Assembly (NCBI RefSeq): GCF_050948215.1
Contig: NC_135151.1
Location: 22,814,720-22,878,719 of the forward strand
Length of the DNA: 64,000 nucleotides
Reading direction: 5' to 3'
DNA from: Halictus rubicundus
Taxonomy: Eukaryota > Arthropoda > Insecta > Hymenoptera > Halictidae
In this document: piece by piece, positions 44,895-55,663 of the stretch
Layout of the letters: every line of letters starts with the position of its first letter
Numbering within the stretch: the first letter of the stretch is position 1
Notes under the pieces: generated by a model
Seen by the model: the letters and a program-made list of their open reading frames with translations, nothing else
Told to the model about the DNA's origin: nothing
Databases searched by the model: none
Position numbers and translations under genes: made by a program

Positions 44895-45769
44895 ATAATA
44901 AAACCACACTCTATTATAAGATGCGAAGTAGAATTTATATTTTAATAGATTCTCGAAAAGCACGTTGTCGGACACACGTTTTCACACTTCGAAAGAAACG
45001 TCGCGAATGAAACACAACAGATCGAAAACAGAGCAGCAACAGTCCAATATGAACAAAGGAGGATCGAGGGTCCCATGCCGGGGACAACATACAATGTATA
45101 TTGACTGTAGATACAATGTATGCATATACAGATCGAGAGCCGATTCAATCGATGCTTCCTTCTAAAAAAATAATAGATTAATTTTGTTCTAGATTTTAGG
45201 AAATAAATTCCAACAAAAGTAGACTGCTTCATTATTCGCTGTTCACAAGGTGCATTTCTCATTTAATAATTCATTATATTTTGTACAACCCTACGAAGGT
45301 TCTTATTGCTCTCTCTGGTTTGATCAATAGTGGTTGAAATTGACAATTCTTCGTTTATATTCCTAGCACTCGCTAGCACTTCCTAGTTACCCCATTGCAC
45401 CGACATTTATCCCTTTTACCAATGACTCTGACAAGTTGTAAATAATATATCGAAGTTCTTACAATCTTTCGATATTGTCACTACTCTGTGTTTCACGTGC
45501 CCATTTTGCCATAAACGCACGAAACCTGCAATCCACTCATGGATCTCTTCCAAACCGGAATAAAATTGTATTTTTCTAGTAAATGTTGATATACGATAGA
45601 TATCAATTTTGTTTTCTTATACTAAATTATCCAGGAAGTGTACAAACTGTAATCACTGTAGCTGTGGAGTGAATTGTGAGACAACGGGCTGACGATAAAT
45701 GGAAGAAGTCTCATTGCAGCATTAGTACGAACCGGCTAGTTTCATACACTAACGTTCACAACATTGCAG
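44895..45769. other. Stretch without recognised gene
   Basis: AT-rich. Its last 90 bp resemble the 3' end of an intron leading to the open segment at 45770. Confidence 0.35.
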
Positions 45770-45909
45770 GCTTGGTTGAAGCTCTGCGTTCTCTGCCAGA
45801 TGCTGGTAAATTGTGTATGATTGCGAGGATCTTTAGAGACCTAACTGATGCGAACGGCGAGGTCTTACCGTACTTTTTGCGAGCGAGCGACGAAATAAAG
45901 TCCGGTTAG
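45770..45909 (+). CDS. Exon-like open segment, terminal exon candidate
   Basis: ACACTAACGTTCACAACATT then GCAG offers a CTAAC branch point about 18-20 bases before an AG at 45768-45769. From there a frame reads GLVEALRSLPDAGKLCMIAR, then IFRDLTDANGEVLPYFLRA and SDEIKSG and ends with TAG at 45907. Composition is protein-like (amphipathic helix pattern, no low complexity) and unlike the biased chance frames of the GC-rich blocks. I recognise no family. The pyrimidine tract is weak, and no partner exon is seen upstream. AATAAA at about 45894-45899 overlaps the coding part, so it is a poor poly(A) signal. It may be the last exon of an unseen gene, or chance. Confidence 0.2.
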
Positions 45910-48057
45910 CGGGACGAGCGTCGTGCGCGTCGCGCGAACCCCGGCGTTATTAAAACTACCCTTGCTGATTAGACGGACTAATTTTTTCTCCGGCGCACGG
46001 TGAAATTTTTTAAATTTCCCTGCCGCGTCCGGCCATTTCTCGCGAGTTCCCGGAAGTCGGCAAAGGACGCTCCCATCAGCCCCGGCGCCCCTTTGTGAGG
46101 GTCCGACCGCGTGTACCCGCTTTGACTCGTCTTGTTCCCCCTTTTCCGTTTTCGCGTTTTCTCTCTCCTACCACCTGGCCGCCAGGTTCACCGCACTGCG
46201 TTCATTTTTTTTTGTCCGCCAGCTAATTTGTTTAGTCTGCTAACGATACGTCGTAAAACCGGTGGCGTTCCCCATCCTCGAGCGTGGAAAGGCCATCGGC
46301 CGTCACGATACCCGTTCTTCTTGCTCGCCTCTGTCCTATGCCACCCTCTCCGCCGTCACGCACCGAAGCCTCCGCATAGTCGATGGTAAATTATGGCTGA
46401 CGAGGGGGCTCGTGCCCCACGAAATCGCCCACGCTCGCCGGAAACAGCGCCCAGTTTCGGGGAAACGATTCGCCGGTGCATTTCTAACGAAGGTCCTCCC
46501 GGAACCCTAACGCTTCGCGGAAATTCGCCTTCGGGGAGGACGGACGGGAAAGTTTGCGTCGGGAGACGGAATTATTGGCGATCTCGATATGCCTAATCCT
46601 CGTCGTTGAATCGACTTTTTAATAATAATGCAAATCTGAGCGGAGTACCATTTCCTTCGCTTGTCAATTTATTTTGTCAATTCTAGCTTGAACTGTACTT
46701 TCTCGGGGAGAACGAATGGCCAGAAATCGTCCTCGATGTAGCACGAAGCTATCATCGATCTGTATCAATCTCGAATTTCATCATTCGATCGCACTTATTC
46801 ATGGAGTGACCGTACAAATAAGTGTAGAGTAACAATACATTCGTTGATCAGTTTATTTGGTTGTCTCTGTGTATTTCGTAAGTCCGACTGAACATTACAG
46901 TGTAATAAACCCGACATCTCCGCACGATCTTCCACGATCCGATAGAACTTACCGACCTATGAAATCAAGAGTAGCTGCAGCATGAAATATTTATCTCGTT
47001 AGAAACGCGACACCGTTCCCAGCGAGATAATCAAATCGGCCATTTCCAGTTCGAAGTTCTCGCCGCGCGAAAATCCGTATTTGCCTAAAGATCCGCAGTC
47101 TGCCGACAATAATAAAACCTCTGGTCCCCGGCAGTCGTCGACACATTCTCCGCGGGTGATTTCGCGCGGCGACATTGCACGGTTCAATCAGCCGGAGTCC
47201 AATAATCAAGCGATCGAACGAATATTCCGCGGACGAGAATTCCGATCGCGCCGCGTACACGGAAAACACCGGGAACGGGCAAAGTTACGGAATTACCGCA
47301 ACTTCTTCCGGCGATAAAATCTGTTGCGCCGCTAAATAATGCGTGCTAATCCTTTTAACTCGCCGCGGCAGTCCCCGGGTATCTCGTGCGGTGATTCTCC
47401 GTTCTCATAGAGAGAGAGGGAGAGAGGGAGAGAGAGGGTGCATTGCAAAATGCACGCAGGAAAAATGGAGAAGCGCGTTGATCGCGAAGCGGGTCGCGCC
47501 GCGCGATAAAACCGCTAAATTTCCTTGCGGGTACCGGACAGGCCCGCGTTTCTCTCTTCATCGGTGAATAATAACGCCGGTAACCAGCGGGTTGAAGCGC
47601 GTTAAATACAGGTGCACGGGCAATTGCATATCGCGGAAACGCGAGCATTGCGGCAAGGCCGCGCCTCCGCTGCTATCAACCACTGCCACCCGTAACGGGA
47701 CGCTCGAAAAAGGAAGATAAATCTACGGGGGGGAAAAAAAGGAACGAAGGACCTCCGGTGGAACCGCTGGTTAAAATGCATCGATCTTCCTCGGCCACCG
47801 TTCTTCCGCGCTCTTCGATCCGGTGCATCCTGCCTGCATCGTCGAAAATTATCCCGCACACCACCGCTGCGACGCAATCTTTCGGAAAGGGTCTTTGTGC
47901 GAAATAAAAATTGTTCGCGCCGTTTATAAGGGACTCGAGATAAATAGGAAGTTCGTACTGTCCTTAATCATTTGAATAAGTCGAAGATTACGCACTGATA
48001 AATTATTCTAATCTTTTTACTGCTTTCAATTTCACCCACCCATTCTTTTCGTGAACG
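45910..48057. other. Stretch without recognised gene
   Basis: GC-rich at 45910-46600 and 47000-47880 with chance frames on both strands. It holds a solo AGACTGCGG-family right end (CTAAAGATCCGCAGTC at 47085) and a GA run at 47410-47438. Confidence 0.35.
47410..47438. repeat. (GA)n microsatellite
   Basis: About 29 bp of GA with GGG interruptions. Confidence 0.85.
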
Positions 48058-48421
48058 GCGACATTCTACCCGAATCTTTATGTAGTTAATTTTCGTAGAT
48101 TAGACTGTGGATTTTATGCATTTGTAAAAGAAACTATGAAACACAAAACGGTGAGAATATTAGGAGGGTGCAGTTATTTTCAAATAGTTAACATTATTTA
48201 GAAACGAATGTGTACGTGACTTGTTCGTCGGAGAACATTTTTGTCATGAAGGGCGACATTCTACCCGAACCCTTATGTAGTTAATTTTCGCAATTTAGAC
48301 TGTGGGATTTATGCATTTATAAAACACACAATATTGAAAATATTAGGAGGATGTAGTTATTTTCAAATTGTTATTTAGGAATGTATACGTAACTCGTTCG
48401 TCGGAGAACATTTTTATTCAT
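48058..48421. repeat. Tandem duplication, period 195 bp
   Basis: GCGACATTCTACCCGAA starts at 48058 and 48253. Each copy continues TTATGTAGTTAATTTTCG, TAGACTGTGG and GATTTTATGCATTT-like sequence, then ATATTAGGAGG, TGCAGTTATTTTCAAA-like sequence and TCGTCGGAGAACATTTTT. Copy 2 is shorter (about 169 bp) from small deletions. Each copy carries an AGACTGTGG terminus of the MITE family, so a MITE end was duplicated along with flanking DNA. Confidence 0.9.
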
Positions 48422-49934
48422 CACAAAAATCCGGAGCCGAGCGATTATAAACGGAAGCTTGCGACACCGTGGTAATTTCGAGAAACGTTCGCCATTCGCG
48501 TTCCTCTCGCCCATGAATCCGGGATCCCACATCCTGAGGGGAACGAGGAGAATCGTCGGTGGGAAGAAAGGGACGAAAGAGCCGGGTTGGTGACGGCGTG
48601 AAGAAAGTTTGCTGAACGGGAGGCCCTGTAACGAGCAATTTCTGCGAGGCCGACCTGTGCCGGTTGCACTCGCGACGACAACAGCCGCGGAAAGTTTGTT
48701 TAAAGGCGGGCTGCTTTGTGTCGGCGCGTGCATGCTTTATACAGTTTAAAAACATTGTCCCGGGGGCGAGGGGTGGTCGAAAGGGAGGGAGAGCTGGAAA
48801 TCGCAACAAATTCAGCCGCCGAACTTTTCGCTCGCGCGGTTTCTGCTCGAGTTCTTCGGTGCCGCGCGATTCGCCGCACGCTGAAAAGCGCAGTCACACA
48901 TACTCCCGCGTTCTCCCTTGTAATTCCGGAGAAATTCGAAACGCGGAAATAATATCCGGCGGGTTCGTTGCTCCCGGTTGAAAAGTTCTAGCCCGGCAAG
49001 ATCGCCGGCTTTCATCCGATTATACGTGTCAAGCGGTGTCAGGGAAGCATTCGAAATTCATTGCTCGAGAAAACGCGATCCGGTTATTAACGTGGCGCTT
49101 CTTTTCAACGGAAATGGAAGCGGAAAGGGCCATGGAAATTATATCACGTTCGCGAATTTTCTCGCGCGTCCGCTTGTTAACGTCAATGGCCAAATTATTT
49201 TTCCTAAAAGCATCGCGATTTAGACACGCTCCTGACCCGGTTTTCAGCGTACATCAAACGATCACCGCCGACCGATCATTATTCCTTTAATTTCCACCAG
49301 GTCTTCTTCCCTTTATATCTCTGTTTTAACGAATGTTTTCCTTCGAGCCCGACCGAGCGGAGTTAATTAGTTTATATTTGCCGGTGCAGGCGCAATATCG
49401 CGCCGCGTTATCGACTGCACACCACGGCGCATCGCGATGCACCTTTCTCGCGCTGGCCATTAACGCGCCGGTGACGCGCACGCATACTTTCCGCGCGATA
49501 ATTCGCCGCGACGTGCAATTCCTCGTCGCGATAAGCTTTTCTTCGCGCGGCAGCTTCGACGCCCGGCGAAATAAGATCGGAGGCATTTCCGATAATCGGT
49601 TCGGAGAACTCCGAAAAGCGCGACTGAAATACTGATATAATGGATTAAAAGTTTTTACTGGCCTCGTTGCCTCGCACGCCATTTTTCCAGGCTTCTCCCT
49701 ACGCCGGACGAACCGGCCGGAGATTTAATTAAGTATCGAAACTGCTGCATTATTAACCGTCAAAACTTCCGAGAACGTTTTTCGAGCTCGCTGCGATATC
49801 GTAAGAGAAGTGTCCCGTCGTTTCGGAAAGTATTTCAACGCGATATTTGAATTGCGAGAATTTCGGGAAAACTGATGGCGCAACCATTAGCCTGGACTCG
49901 TTTTAAATGTTGCACTGAGATACCCTTGATACTA
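48422..49934. other. GC-rich stretch without recognised gene
   Basis: Frames overlap on both strands (48414-48809 minus, 48664-48981 plus, 49326-49682 minus and others) without domains. Nothing else is seen. Confidence 0.35.
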
Positions 49935-50297
49935 CCATAAGTTTTAAGTTGAAGCTTCCTCTTTACGAAGACGTTTTAAAATGGGGGCTTCTCTCTTCAA
50001 ATCTGTGGAAGTTTTATTTACGACAAAAAATTATTGAAGATTTTGGAGACGGTTGAATTTGCAGCATTTTTTAAGGAAGAATGGTGTTTCATTTTCTACT
50101 GAGGTACCCTTATACAGTATACTAAGTGGGAAACTGAAACACCATTCTTACTAAAAAAAAAAAATAGAGCAAACTCAAACGTCTCTAAAATATTTAATAA
50201 ATTATTATCGTAAATAAAACTTCCACAGATCTAAAGACAGAAGCCGCCTTTTAGAAACGTCTTTGCAAAGAGGAAGCTTCAATCTTTGAACTTATGG
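49935..50297. repeat. Long inverted repeat with short loop (fold-back)
   Basis: The left arm 49935-50100 and right arm 50126-50297 pair. Matching blocks read in the left-arm direction are CCATAAGTT, TTGAAGCTTCCTCTTT, GAAGACGTTT or its AAGACGTTT counterpart, GGCTTCT, ATCTGTGGAAGTTTTATTTA and AAGAATGGTGTTTCA. By eye the arms are about 80 percent alike over about 165 bp, and the loop is 25 bp. The loop (GAGGTACCCTTATAC) resembles sequence just left of the element (GAGATACCCTTGATAC), and DNA right of it (GGAAGTTTTAGTCACAGG) resembles the left arm, so three related copies lie here in mixed orientation. No coding capacity. A transcript would form a long double-stranded stem. Confidence 0.9.
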
Positions 50298-51485
50298 AAG
50301 TTTTAGTCACAGGAAAATTTTTCAAAGTCTTCACAGACGTTTGTAACTTTCTCGAGAAAAAAACGTATCTGCAGTTTTTCGTCCGCCACGTCGTGAAAAA
50401 AAATCTTACGATAAGAAAAAAGATATAATATGTAACTAGGGGCTTGTAGCTTTAAAATGGGTCCAAATTTACCGCGGTCATTTTTTACGGAATCATCCTA
50501 GTGAGTATAGCCAATTTTCGAGAATATGATTACTGTTCATATACTTGTTGGATCCACTGTATGTCTAATTTTTTATCGCACAATTACATTATCAGCGAAA
50601 CGTCTAATTTTTCGAACTCGTCGTAAACGCAACAGTAAACCCATTTCTCGAAGATTTTCTATTAGCCTGTTCGAGTCTCTATCCATTAGTACAACATCTA
50701 GTAATTAGTGGATTCGAAAATCCGCAGAAAGATTAATGCAGAATTTTAATCGATCTGCGAAGGGATAACCGATTCGCGCGCGCCGCAAAGCGGAATCGAT
50801 TACACAAACGACTGCAGGCCGGAGTGCGACAAAGGAGGTATTGTCGCGTCAACGAGATTAGGTCAACGACGCGTCTGAACAGGCCTGTCGACGGCTGCTT
50901 GTGCCGTCGACGATACACGGAGGAAGAAGAACCGTGTCGTATCCGCGACGTGAAAAGTGTCGGCATTCGGGCGAACAGTATCCGGTCTAGGGAATCGTTG
51001 ACCTAGTACGCTCGTTACGGCGCTCCGCGGGCCGTTCTTAATTGGATGAAAAATTGATCGAACCCTAATGACACGGGCCGGCCCTGTTCAGGGAAGAGAA
51101 TAGAGTCGGCCGCTGGAAGAAATCCAGCTTGGCGACGGTGGTCCACCGTTTTCGAGAAAAGAAGGTGAGAAAAACGAGGAAAAAATCTCGCCGTCATACT
51201 CGGTCCCCTTCTTCCTCTCCCGGGGGGTTCTTTATTTCCTTCGTTCGATGGGAGGAGGAGAGTGACGGGTGAAAACAGTGCGAAAAAGCGGAGCTGATCG
51301 ACAGTACAAAAGGAACGGTGCTCCTCGAATCGAATAGCCGTTCGGCTTAATGCCAAATTATTTTCTCCTCGTGAAACGTTTCTGGAGGGTGGCCGAACCG
51401 GCTAAAGAACCGGAGACCGCGACTTCTAGAGGCACTCTACTATGACGTGAGATATGTGTTCAATGGCTCGGACCGAGATCGAAGA

Positions 51486-51535
<50 letters not shown>

Positions 51536-51982
51536 CGTTGCCCTCGATCCCGCTACCCGAAAAATAATCGACATCGGAACGGCTATTCGTCGCAGACTGT
51601 GCTTACCTATTTCTCACGTAAGTAACCTTCACGCTTGCTCGCCTCCTTTTGTTTCCTCCGGTGAACGATCCCCGAGGGAACACCTGCATTCCGGCATAAC
51701 CGATCAGCCAACGATCCGTCTCCGATCTAGAAAAATTCCCTGTTTTGTGTACCGGCTCTCTGAAATGCATTGTTACTCGCTAGAGAATTTTACCGATGAA
51801 CACGGCCCGGTGGAAACGATCTATATTCTAGAAATTAATCGATCAATTCCACAAATAATTTGTCACCTGTCGAGTAGAATGGTCCAGGTTGATCCGGTGT
51901 ACACGCATCATTTGTCCTTCGGTATTTCCGAACCGTATATGCAAGAGAATTTTATTTATTCATGTAACCCGACCAAGATACT
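50298..51982. other. Stretch without recognised gene
   Basis: It includes the (TA)n run at 51490. The 190-codon frame 51447-52019 reads through that run (Ile-Tyr repeats) and is not supported as a gene. Confidence 0.35.
51490..51532. repeat. (TA)n microsatellite
   Basis: About 43 bp of uninterrupted TA. Confidence 0.95.
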
Positions 51983-52503
51983 TCGCACGAATTCCGGTAA
52001 ATTGGTTCATCGTTTCTAAAAATTGCTTGATGTTGTTAATGCAAAGGTGTCCTACATCATTTTTCAGGATTCTGAGTATTTTTATTTGTCCTGAAAGTTG
52101 TACGCATTGAGACGGTTTAAATAATTAGCACCGTGTCTACAAATTGTCGACATTCGCACGAATTCCGGTAAATTGGTTCATCGCTTCCAAAAATTGCTTG
52201 ATGTTGTTAATGCAGAGGTGTCCTACATCATTTTCCAGGATACGTCCTGTTCGTGAGAGTATTTTCATTTGTCCTGAAAGTTGTACGGATTGAGACGGTT
52301 GAAATAATTAGCACCAGGTCTACAAATTGTCGACGTTCGCACGAATTCCGGTAAATTGGTTCATCGCTTCCAAAAATTGTTTGATGTTGTTAATGCAAAG
52401 GCGTTCTACATCATTTTTCAGGATACTGTGTATTTTCATTTGTCCTGAAAGTTGTACGGACTGAGACGGTTGAAATAATTAGCACCAGGTGTAAAAATTG
52501 TCG
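51983..52503. repeat. Tandem array of three units, 171-183 bp
   Basis: TCGCACGAATTCCGGTAAAT starts at 51983, 52154 and 52337. Shared blocks include GATGTTGTTAATGCA, CCTACATCATTTTTCAGGAT, TTGTCCTGAAAGTTGTACG and AATAATTAGCACC. Unit 2 has a 12-bp insertion (CCTGTTCGTGAG). Copies differ by scattered substitutions, so the array is older than the 238-bp array. Confidence 0.95.
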
Positions 52504-53587
52504 GGTGGATTTTTATCACGTTAATTGCCACATATCATTCTCAGAAATTCTTACAAAATCAGAGTAATTTAATTAACGAGAGCGGAACTAGAAATTTGAA
52601 ATGTATTATAGGGGAGGATGGTTTAACCCTTTTGAATTCTAAAGATCTATAAAAAATTTGGTTTACCTGAAAAATGAATGTGTCTAAACCTGGTCAAAAA
52701 TCACTGTCAGTCGCGTGTGATTGACTTGGCAGTTAACGTGTTAAAAACTGATTTGTTCGAGGAGGTATTTTTCCAAGGAAACAGTTAATTCAAGGGAGTC
52801 TCGCGGACGAGTGTAGACCGGTCGAAGTAATTTGTACCAATTCCAGGAATTATTTGGACCGGCCGAGCGAACCGGACACCCGATGCCTTCGGCTTTCGAA
52901 GCAATCGACGCGACGGTAGAAAAAGGCTTTTGTCGGGGAGAGGAAAAAGAACTACGAGGACGGCCTCGAGAGTTTCCATTGCACCCTCTCCCCCTCCAGC
53001 CCCCAACCCCCGGCTATTATCAATGGTATTTCTTCTCGAGAGTTTATTACTTACCCTTCGCGAGAGGTTATATTGCTCAGCGCTCGGTCTGTCGCCTTCG
53101 TTCTATCAGCGATCAAGAACGATTACCGGCATTGTGTTTGCAAGCCACCTTTGTCTACGGCCTTTTGTACGCACGCTCCTTCACGTCATTTCGCTTGACT
53201 GATATAAGTGCCGCCATTGTAGGCTCGAACAACATTTCTTCTTTTTCTTTTTCTTCTTTTCTAGTAACGGTTTTCATTTTTCCAACGGAGGAACGCCGTG
53301 TCACACATAATGGCCACAAAAGAGTTTGCCTTTTCAATCGGATTAATCGCTTTGCACCGTGTCCCCGGAGACAGCTAGTTCATTATTTCCTGCTCACGTA
53401 GTATGTTTATGCACTATTCTCGCCCGGGTAACATAACAACGACTCCGGCGACGTGCGAGCTAATTTATTTTACATATCCAAACGGGCAGCGGGAGTACGG
53501 GTTCATTCGCGAATGCAATTGTATTTAGACTGCCGATTTCGATACTTAGACTGTACTTATATCCGGACTCCCGATATTTATTAACAC
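52504..53587. other. Stretch without recognised gene
   Basis: TTAACCCTTTTGAATTC at 52621 and TTAACGTGTTAA at about 52733 hint at another decayed TTAA element of about 120 bp. The frame 52832-53401 (189 codons) has no domain. Confidence 0.35.
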
Positions 53588-54079
53588 TTAACACTCGAAT
53601 GGCGCCACTAGAAATTGCTGTTTCAATATTCAAAATATTTTTTACATTATTAACCCTTTGCGGTCGTATGTCTGCTCTCAGCAATCAAAGCTTTCTTAAA
53701 GAACCATATTGATCTTATATTATATTAAGTTGACAAGAAAAATATAAAATATAGTTTTTACATAACATAAAATTAAAACATATTATTGTGTTACATATAT
53801 CAAAAGTGTAAAAAAGTATTAATAAATGTGGTTTCTCCTTCGTAATCTTGCATATTATGTATTACTGTTCGTTCAACGAAAATTAATTCCGACCAACACG
53901 ACACCTATGTATAAACTTAATACGGCCGCAAAGGGTTACACTTGTTTGTAGTTAATAAATTACTAAACACTTCAGTATTGTACGAGTAAGTTGCACCATT
54001 CTGGTGTTTATAACATCAGAGAAAAATATATAGAAGGGAAATATCTTAGGTCGGAAGAAACGTTTCGTTTTGGAGTTAA
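53588..54079. mobile_element. TTAA-type MITE, CCCTTTGC family, interrupted
   Basis: It starts TTAACACTCGAATGGCGCC and, inverted, follows the copy at 43780: ATTTTTTACATTATT before the insertion, then after it TAAATTACTAAACACTTCAG-like sequence, TACGAGTAAGTTGCACC, ATATATAGAAGGGAAATATC, GGAAGAAACGTTTCGTTTTG and TTAA at 54076. The element at 53650-53939 splits it. Without the insert it would be about 200 bp. Confidence 0.85.
53650..53939. mobile_element. TTAA-type MITE inserted in another MITE
   Basis: TTAA at 53650-53653, left end CCCTTTGCGGTCGTATGTC, right end inverted CCCTTTGCGGCCGTATTAAG, then TTAC at 53936-53939 (a mutated TTAA). It is 290 bp and AT-rich inside, and differs from the CACTCG-type family in sequence after CCCTTTGC. 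Confidence 0.85.
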
Positions 54080-54292
54080 CCCTTGGCACTCTAATGGCGA
54101 CTCTAAGGCGACACTAAAAATTTCTGTATCATTATTCAAAGTATTTTTTACGTTATTAAATTCGTTTGTATTTAATAAATTACTAAACACTTCATATATA
54201 TTAAAAAATATATAGTAAGAAAATATTTCTTATAGGAGATAAAATAGCTTCGAGTACAAAGGGTTAAAATAGCTTCGAGTGCAAAGGGTTAA
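54076..54292. mobile_element. TTAA-type MITE with duplicated right terminus
   Basis: TTAA at 54076-54079, left end CCCTTGGCACTCTAATGGCG. The right end GCTTCGAGTACAAAGGGTTAA (at 54247-54267) is followed by a second GCTTCGAGTGCAAAGGGTTA and A (ending 54292), a tandem copy of the last about 25 bp. It shares a TTAA with the preceding element, so the two abut. Confidence 0.8.
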
Positions 54293-55663
54293 TCTGGTCA
54301 GCAAGTTTTATGAGCACCGTAAAACAGTGAAAAGAACTTGGGAATGTTATAATAAATCCTATTTCTGTCGTGCAAGTGAATAAGGAATAACGAAATACGA
54401 GCACGCGACAACTCCACGTTGCAAAATTGAGTTTTGAAAATTGGGGTGCGCGAATTTGCAGAGCTGTAATCGTCGATAGGGTAGCTTAGCGTGGAAATCA
54501 GTCGGCGGATATCGAGAGATTGAGGTTGGATTCCCGGGGAGGGGGGGGGGGGTGAGTCGGTCAATTTTCGTTCTTGGGCGAGCGTTGGTAAATTTTTAAA
54601 CGGAGCAGATCGACGGTCGCGGTGAAGCGACACGGATAAACTTTCGCTATAAATAATAACGAAACCGGCAGCGGGTTGGTCGAAGCGGTGCGCTGCGCTC
54701 GCGCGTCTCTTTTTGCTCGGTTGTTCGGGAATCGATATATGTAAATCCCGAAAAGCTGCGAAGGCACGCGTAAAATCGACGATACTTCCACGCGAGCGGC
54801 CGATTACACCCTCGCCGCCATATTTTCCGTCTATTCGACGGCGGGATCGGGCCCTCTCGCCTATGACATTAAACCGCGATCGCATTATTCAGATTGCACT
54901 TAATATGTTTACCAAATTGGCCGAGATTATATCAGCCACTTGTACGCGCATAATACCCGCCGCTCACGGTATGCACCCCCGATCACACGAGCCCACTTAC
55001 ACCGTCGAAACTCCCGGATAGGCCAGGGTACGTCACACGTCGACGATCGCATACATACGTACGTGCGTGTGCACGTCGATGGCGCATGCATGCATGCAGG
55101 TTCGGAGCGGCTCCTGTCGCATCGGATACCCTCCTCCGGTGGCCCGGACGCGTCCTGTTCGCAGAGGATTGTACGCAGAAATCGGTAACGATTCAAGCCG
55201 ACGCGACGACCGGCCGACTCTACCCTCTCGCCATGATCGATACACGCAGAAGTGTCCCCGGGTATTACAAGCGACGGTAAAACGTGACCTAATACCCGGC
55301 AGCACGATCGGCCCGAGTTTACCAGGCCGCCTGATACCCGGTAATTAATTCGTCGACGTGTAGGAGCAGGTGAGATCGGCCTGCTGAAGCTTGCTGATTT
55401 CCGAGATTACAACTTACGTATTGAGAACGGCTGCAGCCGCTTATGGCCGACCTGTACTCGAAGCCCGTGCGGGGGCGGACCACCGCGAAACGTGACTCAC
55501 AAACCGCCGCTACGGTAACACCCACTGACAACACGACACCGAAGGGCCAGCGTATCTCTGTTCTCGATTTTTCATAATCGAGAGTTATTCCTGACACCAA
55601 GCTAATCGATCTGACCTCCTTCCGAATTTATTACCAGCTACTCGGCCTTAAAACGGACGCTTT
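54293..55663. other. Stretch without recognised gene
   Basis: It holds a run of 12 or more G at 54541-54552, a Z-DNA-prone tract at 55048-55076, and GCATGCATGCATGCA at 55084-55098. Open frames overlap on both strands and have no domain. Confidence 0.35.
55048..55076. other. Z-DNA-prone alternating purine-pyrimidine tract
   Basis: 29 consecutive bases alternate strictly, with AT, AC, GT and CG steps. A second alternating tract (GCATGCATGCATGCA) follows 8 bp later. Confidence 0.65.

Noticed and set aside
51447..52019. 190-codon plus-strand frame
   Set aside because: Reads through a (TA)n run as Ile-Tyr and ends inside a tandem array.
52621..52745. Possible small TTAA element
   Set aside because: Only the left CCCTTTTG tip resembles the families; the right tip does not pair.
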